This document shows, in pieces, positions 57,001 through 64,000 of a DNA stretch of 64,000 nucleotides. This DNA is from Yamagishiella unicocca (taxonomy: Eukaryota; Chlorophyta; Chlorophyceae; Chlamydomonadales; Volvocaceae). Position numbers and translations under genes: made by a program. The DNA lies in assembly GCA_003116995.1 (NCBI GenBank), contig BDSL01000144.1:124001-188000 (forward strand), written 5' to 3'. The notes under the pieces were generated by a model. The model was not told the origin of the DNA and did not search any database. It saw only the letters and a list, made by a program, of their open reading frames with translations. Position 1 is the first letter of the stretch, and every line of letters begins with the position of its first letter.

Positions 57001-59170
57001 TTCCCCCGCTCATATCACCCGCATGGACGCCCGGTACCCTCTATATGACTTATAAGGACTATTTAGTATGTCTGGGCCACTCGCAAGGGCGGGAACACGG
57101 CCTAAATGCTGGGAACACGGTTATGACACACACCGTGTTCCCACCAATATCACCCGTGTTCCCACTGATTCCCCCGCTCATATCACCCGCATGGACGCCC
57201 GGTACCCTCTATATGACTTATAAGGACTATTTGATATGTCTGGGCCACTCGCAAGGGCGGGAACACGGCCTAAATGCTGGGAACACGGTTATGACACACA
57301 CCGTGTTCCCACCAATATCACCCGTGTTCCCACCGATTCCGCCGCTCATATCACCCGCATGGACGCCCGGTACCCTCTATATGACTTATAAGGACTATTT
57401 AGTATGTCTGGGCCACTCGCAAGGGCGGGAACACGGCCTAAATGCTGGGAACACGGTTATGACACACACCGTGTTCCCACCAATATCACCCGTGTTCCCA
57501 CCGATTCCGCCGCTCATATCACCCGCATGGACGCCCGGTACCCTCTATATGACTTATAAGGACTATTTAGTATGTCTGGGCCACTCGCAAGGGCGGGAAC
57601 ACGGCCTAAATGCTGGGAACACGGTTATGACACACACCGTGTTCCCACCAATATCACCCGTGTTCCCACTGATTCCCCCGCTCATATCACCCGCATGGAC
57701 GCCCGGTACCCTCTATATGACTTATAAGGACTATTTGATATGTCTGGGCCACTCGCAAGGGCGGGAACACGGCCTAAATGCTGGGAACACGGTTATGACA
57801 CACACCGTGTTCCCACCAATATCACCCGTGTTCCCACCGATTCCCCCGCTCATATCACCCGCATGGACGCCCGGTACCCTCTATATGACTTATAAGGACT
57901 ATTTAGTATGTCTGGGCCACTCGCAAGGGCGGGAACACGGCCTAAATGCTGGGAACACGGTTATGACACACACCGTGTTCCCACCAATATCACCCGTGTT
58001 CCCACTGATTCCCCCGCTCATATCACCCGCATGGACGCCCGGTACCCTCTATATGACTTATAAGGACTATTTGATATGTCTGGGCCACTCGCAAGGGCGG
58101 GAACACGGCCTAAATGCTGGGAACACGGTTATGACACACACCGTGTTCCCACCAATATCACCCGTGTTCCCACCGATTCCGCCGCTCATATCACCCGCAT
58201 GGACGCCCGGTACCCTCTATATGACTTATAAGGACTATTTAGTATGTCTGGGCCACTCGCAAGGGCGGGAACACGGCCTAAATGCTGGGAACACGGTTAT
58301 GACACACACCGTGTTCCCACCAATATCACCCGTGTTCCCACTCTCATATCACCCGCATGGACGCCCGGTACCCTCTATATGACTTATAAGGACTATTTAG
58401 TATGTCTGGGCCACTCGCAAGGGCGGGAACACGGCCTAAATGCTGGGAACACGGCCATGACATGCACCGTGTTCCCACCAATATCACCCGTGTTCCCACT
58501 GATTCCCCCGCTCATATCACCCGCATGGACGCCCGGTACCCTCTATATGACTTATAATGACTATTTAGTATGTCTGGGCCACTCGCAAGGGCGGGAACAC
58601 GGCCTAAAATGCTGGGAACACGGCCATGACATGCACCGTGTTCCCACCAATAACACCCGTGTTCCCACCGATTCCCCCGGTCATATCACCCATATCGGTC
58701 TCCGATACCCTCTATATGACTTATAATGACTATTTGATATGTCCGGACCACTCGCAAGGGTGGAAACACGGCCTAAAAGGCAGGGAACACGGTCGTGACA
58801 TGCACCGTGTTCCCACCTATTTCCTCGCTCATATGACCCGCACGGATGCCTGATACCCTTCATATGACTTCTATGTAAGTTTCGATGTGTCCAGACAACT
58901 CGTAAGGGTCGGAACACGGCTGTAGAGGCTGGGAACACGGCCATCACACACAACCGTGTTCCCACCTGTTATCCTGCAGATATCACCCGCAACGATGTCT
59001 GATACCTGTCATATACCTTACACTAATGATTGCATGGTGCCCGTGCAACTGGTAAGGTGGGAACATGGTCAAAAAGGCTGGGAACATGGCAATAACACGC
59101 ACCGTGTTCCCACCTGTTTCCCCGCTCGTATCAACTTCAGTGACACCTATGACATTTCCGAAAAGTTTTC
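54021..59170 (+). repeat. 168-bp satellite with higher-order structure
   Basis: About 26 nearly identical monomers start at 54021 and then every 168 bp (one is 167 and one 158). Three or four diverged monomers of 148-169 bp follow to about 59170. Each monomer has two GGGAACACGG words followed by two inverted CCGTGTTCCC words. Three variable sites define monomer types: GATATG or AGTATG, CCGATT or CTGATT, and CCCCCG or CCGCCG. The types run ABCB ABC D B ABCB..., with D at 55196 and 57380. Because 168 is a multiple of three, one frame stays open for 1277 codons (54549-58382). This is probably incidental. Confidence 0.97.
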
Positions 59171-59537
59171 AAGGTGCCCCGACCAGTCGAAGGGTGAGTT
59201 CCCTTTGAATGTTTGTTTTTCATAACTTCGAATTTGCTACGGCCTGTACGGCAGAGGTCCATGACGGCCTTGCTGGAGTCCAGGCCATTACAAGTGAATA
59301 TAACAATCATACTACTGTGGTTAATGATTGATGACTGGGTATGCAGCGTCTTCCACAGCTTCACATCAAAAATGAGCGATACATTTTCATACTGTATGTT
59401 GTTCATATCAAAACAGGACGTAGACAATTAGAAAACAACTGTTTGACTCTATCTTTTCAGCTGCCGTTGGTAGTGTCGCTTCAGTTTTTACCCCCGGTCA
59501 TGGTCAAACGTAGGGCGGTAGGGATTGCAGTCCTAAA

Positions 59538-62500
59538 ATGCTAGGCCTCAATGAACCTGGGACACAAGGTACCCAGCTCCTAAGGCCGCAACGAAGGGCT
59601 GCTCAGCAAGCGAGAGGCGGCGCGTACGGGAATGGTGAGCTTGGCAGTAACTTTAGCGTCCCCGGGACAGAGTTACATCCACAATTACGTGTCTTTGAAG
59701 GTACGGACGATGAGCAAGTGGATCAGGCCGCTGCTTCGTCGTCTGAAGAGTATGAAGGCAGCAGCAGCGACACTGGCGAGGATGGTAAGACATTTTCTCT
59801 TGGCGAGCAAGGAAGCTCGCTACCTTTTTATAACCTATTCTATAATGCTGTAGAGGCGCGCAAGCAGCCCAAGGCGCGACAAAGGCGCAACTATAAAGTC
59901 GGGCAATCTGGGCCATGCGTGCAAGGTGAGCTTGGCGTGGCAATGAATGTGTTTGATCCCATGGTGTGGACCAGAATCCCATTCTTGCGGTGTGTTTTCC
60001 GTTTGCAGGAAACCCACGGAATCAGCCAAAGGGGGAGCGCCCCAAAAGGTCGCGGAAACGCAACGCGGATCGAGAGCCTGTCGGTGAGTACTTTGGTGGA
60101 TTTACTAGAATGCGCTTATTGGCTCGTCGACGAAACATTACTCTGTGGCCGAACTTAACCATACCCTCCTCGTCGGCCCAGAGCACAAACCCCTCAGCCG
60201 GGACGCCCATGGACAATTCGAGGGCAGCCAGCAAGAGGCGCGCAGGACCAGGAGACGGATCGTTCGCCTGCAGGAGGGCATCGCGGGTTTCGTAGAGCAG
60301 GCTGTACGTCAGCACGGAGATCAAGTGTCTGTTGTGAACCTCTTTGTATTGCCTGGGGAGAAGGCACGGCTGGAGTCTTATGAACCGGTGTTTTTCCCAC
60401 CGGAAGCCAAAGACGCATTCCAAAACACCATGGTTATACATAACGGTGTAGAAAAGCGCCTAATCGACGCCAACATTGCAACGATGCAGCAGGTCCTTGT
60501 TGCAGGGTACCAGGATCCCGGTATCGGTTCTTCAGGTGCGGTTGCAGCCCTGCTGCTATCTGTTGCTGCCGAACACCTGAATATTATTGTGAACCTGCTC
60601 TTCACTTTGTCTAATCAACGTCGTGTCTATTTGCAACTCCTCCCTCCAGCTCCCTTGCGCCTCGACTGTTCACGATGCATTAAAAATACATGTTCTTACC
60701 TTGCCCCGCCCCCTAATGTCTGAAATGCAGCCTCTGCCCTAAAGCTAGTGCCCTCCGAAATTGATGAAGTGATGGCGAGGCTGAAGGCATGGAACACGCA
60801 CATGCTGCGTAACCTGGTCAGCATATTGCGGAACATTGCTCACACGGCATTTGGGACCGGTCCACCGCCAAGCTTTTGGGACACTAAACGCTTCGGCCAA
60901 TTCGGGACAAGCTTGACACGGCAGCCTGCACTCTGGGTGAGCTAATGCGTACACGGTATCTTCGGGCGGTGTCACCCCGGCTGAATACTCTACTGAACTC
61001 TCACTGTTTCCCTGCAGGGCAGCGAAGTCCTCCTGGAAATGAGTCGCCTGCTCCTGGAGAACGGCCTTGCGGGCAAAATCCTCCCCAATGCAAGCGCTGA
61101 GGGCCCCGGCACTAGCAACATCGGAACTCTGCAGCCAGCCCTAATGTTCAGGGCTTCCCTTTCTGAAGGACTTGCCACAGTGCGCCACCTGTCCTGCTGG
61201 CGTGGGAAGAAGGCTATGGAGCTGACGTGGCTACATAATTACCTGAGCGAGGAAAAGAAGGTGGGGAGCAGTCGCCATAAGAATGCAAATATTTTCTTTG
61301 CAGTTTTTATGATTCTGTCTGTTGTACTGCCTTCTTCTACCTTACTTCTCTTACCGATCGCTTGAACCCCAGTCCCCTTATGTCGTTCTGGGATATGCAG
61401 GGCCATGCTGCTGCCGAGGGCCTGGACGGCATTAGGAAAGCCAGCGGCGCGGGTACCTATGGTATGGAGGCAGTGGTGAGCTATGGGCGGCAGCCCCCGC
61501 AGCAGGCAGCGCGCCTCCCCTTCAGCGGCTTCGAACCTGTAGCTGCGGGCGCTGGCGCGCCTGGTGTCGGCGGTGCCGTGCACGGCACCGCCGGTTGGCA
61601 GAGTTCTGGCTTGGGAATGCCGCCCCCGCAGCAGGCAGCGCGCCTCCCCTTCAGCGGCTTCGAACCTGTAGCTGCGGGCGCTGGCGCGCCTGGTGTCGGC
61701 GGTGCCGTGCACGGCACCGCCGGTTGGCAGAGTTCTGGCTTGGGAATGCCGCCCCCGCAGCAGGCAGCGCGCCTCCCCTTCAGCGGCTTCGAACCTGTAG
61801 CTGCGGGCGCTGGCGCGCCTGGTGTCGGCGGTGCCGTGCACGGCACCGCCGGTTGGCAGAGTTCTGGCTTGGGAATGCCGCCCCCGCAGCAGGCAGCGCG
61901 CCTCCCCTTCAGCGGCTTCGAACCTGCAGCTGCGGGCGCTGGCGCGCCTGGTGTCGGCGGTGCCGTGCACGGCACCGCCGGTTGGCAGAGTTCTGGCTTG
62001 GCAATGCCGCCCCCGCAGCAGGCAGGGCGCCTACCCTCTAGTGGCTTCCAACCTGTAGCTGCGGGCGCTGGCGCGCCTGGTGTCGGCGGTGCCGTGCACG
62101 GCACCGCCGTTTGGCAGAGTTCTGGCTTGGCAATGCCGCCCCCGCAGCAGCCAGGGCGCCTACCCTCTAGTGGCTTCCAACCTGTAGCTGCGGGCGCTGG
62201 CGCGCCTGGTGTCGGCGGTGCCGTGCACGGCACCGCCGGTTGGCAGAGTTCTGGCTTGGCAATGCCGCCCCCGCAGCAGCCAGGGCGCCTACCCTCTAGT
62301 GGCTTCCAACCTGTAGCCGCGGGCGCTGGCGCGCCAGGGCATCTGAACGACGGTTTGGGCACGGACCGCGGTGTGAGCATCTATGGTGAAGAGGCATCGG
62401 TAAGATTTGTCGTTTAGAGTCGGTCATTGATGCCTAGCAGTAGCTTCGTTTACCCATCTCGCCCATGTCCTGATAATCCTTTTTCCATTTGTTCGCTGCG

Positions 62501-64000
62501 CTCTTGCGTTTATCTTGTCGTCGCTCTGACCCATAACAACTATTTTTTGCTGTCGTTGCGCGCGCAGGCCCCCACTACTGCCGACAGGTCGGGCGGTGCC
62601 AAGATGAAGACATGGGAAGAGCTAGGCTACGAGCCGTCGCCTAAGAGGAGAAGAGTTGAGGGTCCGCCGCAATCAGCCCTTGCTGGTTCCCCACCCAAGC
62701 GAAGGAAACTCGATAGTCCATTAGGAAAACGGGTAAGTTGTAATGGGGTAAACTCCTCGAAGTGGGTCGAATTCACTGTCAATAATACCCTTGAATGGAG
62801 CATACCTGCAAGCATGACATCTATTTACTACGCTTGATATATGTGACCAACCTGTTTTTTCTGTGTCCCCTTTCCTTGTAGGCTGGTCGTGAAGCGCCCT
62901 GTTTGCCGCTCGCGTCAGCCAGTGCCGTCGATTCCAATGTGCCCAAGCGTGGAAATGTGATGCGCTTAGTACAGCAGATTCAGGCCAAAATTCTCAGCGT
63001 GCAGGGCACTGCTGGGGCCCAAACGTCCGACGTGGGATGGCAGCCTCCGCAGCAGCCAGGGCGCCTTACCTCCAGTGGCTTTCGACCTGTCGCTGCGGCC
63101 GCTGGCGTGTCTGATATCGGCGGCGCCGTGCAGGGCACTGCTGGGGCCCAAACGTCCGACGTGGGATGGCAGCCTCCGCAGCAGCCAGGGCGCCTTACCT
63201 CCAGTGGCTTTCGACCTGTCGCTGCGGCCGCTGGCGTGTCTGATATCGGCGGCGCCGTGCAGGGCACTGCTGGGGCCCAAACGTCCGACATGGGATGGCA
63301 GCCTCCGCAGCAGCCAGGGCGCCTTACCTCCAGTGGCTTTCGACCTGTCGCTGCGGCCGCTGGCGTGTCTGATATCGGCGGCGCCGTGCAGGGCACTGCT
63401 GGGGCCCAAACGTCCGACATGGGATGGCAGCCTCCGAAGCAGCCAGCACGCCTCCCCTCCAGTGGCTTTCGACCTGTCGCTGCGGCCGCTGGCGTGTCTG
63501 ATATCGGCGGCGCCGTGCAGGGCACTGCTGGAGGCGAAACGTACGATACGGGATGGCAGCCTCCGCAGCAGCCAGGGCACCTGGACTCGGCAGCAGCTGT
63601 GATCTCTCCAGCAGCGGCACCCATGCCTGCACCGCGCCCATCTGGGTCAATGATGTCCAGTGGCTCTCGAGCGCGCACTCGAGGTTTGGAGGCTCGTGAG
63701 ATGAACGCAGTTTCCAACAGCACTCCCGCTCGGAAGCTAAGGCAGCGTATGCTGAAGGGCATGAGAAGTATCGCTGAAGAAGCAGCAGCAACTCCTGCGC
63801 TTCAGAACACCGTTGCCAATGCTGCTGGTGGAACCAGCGGCTACACCAACTGCGCCGGGACCTTTGCCGACGGCCAACAATGCAGCTATCGCGCCAGGCC
63901 AGGGTCTTTGTTTTGCGGCCACCATGGCAAAGGACTCAGCACTGCTGGAGCAGGCCTCAGGGGGCAGGCGGTAATGGTCCGAGAGGTGGCGGTGACTCTG
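59538..64000 (+). CDS. Basic repeat protein with Cys/His motif, nine exons, 3' end outside window
   Basis: Proposed exons are 59538-59784, 59854-59925, 60009-60083, 60182-60535, 60731-60936, 61018-61260, 61401-62399, 62568-62732 and 62882 to the window end. This gives 1160 in-frame codons, with introns of 69-195 bp, all GT-AG. Visible features are an acidic Ser/Glu-rich segment in exon 1, basic clusters resembling nuclear signals in exon 3 (PKRSRKR) and exon 8 (PKRRRVEG, PPKRRKLD), and two arrays of a 43-residue repeat in exons 7 and 9. Near residues 1111-1135 is a C-x9-C-x10-C-x-H-H motif that may bind zinc. I do not recognise the family. The nuclear location is inferred. The 5' end is uncertain: the ATG used is the first in the open frame, and upstream exons are possible. 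Confidence 0.68.
61492..62340 (+). repeat. 129-bp coding repeat, seven units (exon 7)
   Basis: Units recur every 129 bp (at 61493, 61622, 61751, 61880, 62009, 62138 and 62267). They encode 43 residues built as PPQQ..RLP.SGF.PVAAGAGAPGVGGAV then HGTAGWQSSGL. The first four differ as a block (ARLPFSGFEP) from the last three (GRLPSSGFQP). Confidence 0.93.
62999..63560 (+). repeat. 129-bp coding repeat, four to five units (exon 9)
   Basis: Units start at 62999, 63128, 63257, 63386 and 63515. They encode QPPQQPGRL.SSGFRPVAA then AAGVSDIGGAVQGTAG. The period and residue pattern match the exon 7 array, so the two arrays share an origin, but nucleotide sequence differs between arrays and is nearly uniform within each. 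Confidence 0.93.

Noticed and set aside
54549..58382. A 1277-codon open frame through the satellite as a real repeat protein
   Set aside because: The monomer length is a multiple of three and has no stop in this frame, so homogenisation alone keeps it open. Single-base and 10-base deletions at the array edges break it, and there is no start context or gene structure.
61481..62380. Long minus-strand frame opposite the 43-residue repeat array (also 62980-63762)
   Set aside because: It mirrors a GC-rich repeat whose antisense frames also lack stops. The plus strand has splice sites and in-frame exons; the minus strand has no such structure.

Overview
The window is nuclear DNA from a eukaryote, most likely a GC-rich green alga (chlorophyte). 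The support is spliced genes with short GT-AG introns, a Ty1/copia element of the kind common in green algae, LINE relics, and a large satellite. Gene density is low, and much of the DNA is transposon debris and tandem repeats. The species cannot be named from the sequence.

Layout. (1) 0.3-15.4 kb: a wrecked copy of an F-box/WD40 gene on the minus strand. It is split by about 11 kb of insertions that include a directly duplicated repeat family, an intact 4.67-kb copia retrotransposon (5948-10621) and a 0.6-kb tandem duplication. (2) 18.4-24.7 kb: an intact five-exon paralog on the minus strand (939 codons by my splice model). (3) 24.9-41 kb: a transposon graveyard holding two LINE families, one LINE inserted head-on into an older copy of its own family, and many short LINE 3' tails. 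(4) 44.9-50.25 kb: a second intact five-exon paralog on the minus strand (968 codons). (5) 50.5-53.9 kb: more LINE tails and small palindromic repeats. (6) 54.0-59.2 kb: a 168-bp satellite with a clear higher-order ABCB structure. (7) 59.5 kb to the window end: a nine-exon plus-strand gene, cut by the window edge. It encodes a basic, probably nuclear protein with two arrays of a 43-residue repeat and a Cys/His motif.

The two intact F-box/WD40 genes and the relic form one local family. Intron phases agree at every junction in the two intact genes. Coding cores are about 97% identical between them while introns and linkers are not, which suggests recent gene conversion or strong constraint. The copia element has identical LTRs, a perfect 5-bp target duplication, one unbroken gag-pol frame, and a primer-binding site complementary to the anticodon arm of a Met tRNA rather than to its 3' end. 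All gene models come from reading splice signals and frames by eye. No alignment, expression or database evidence was available.
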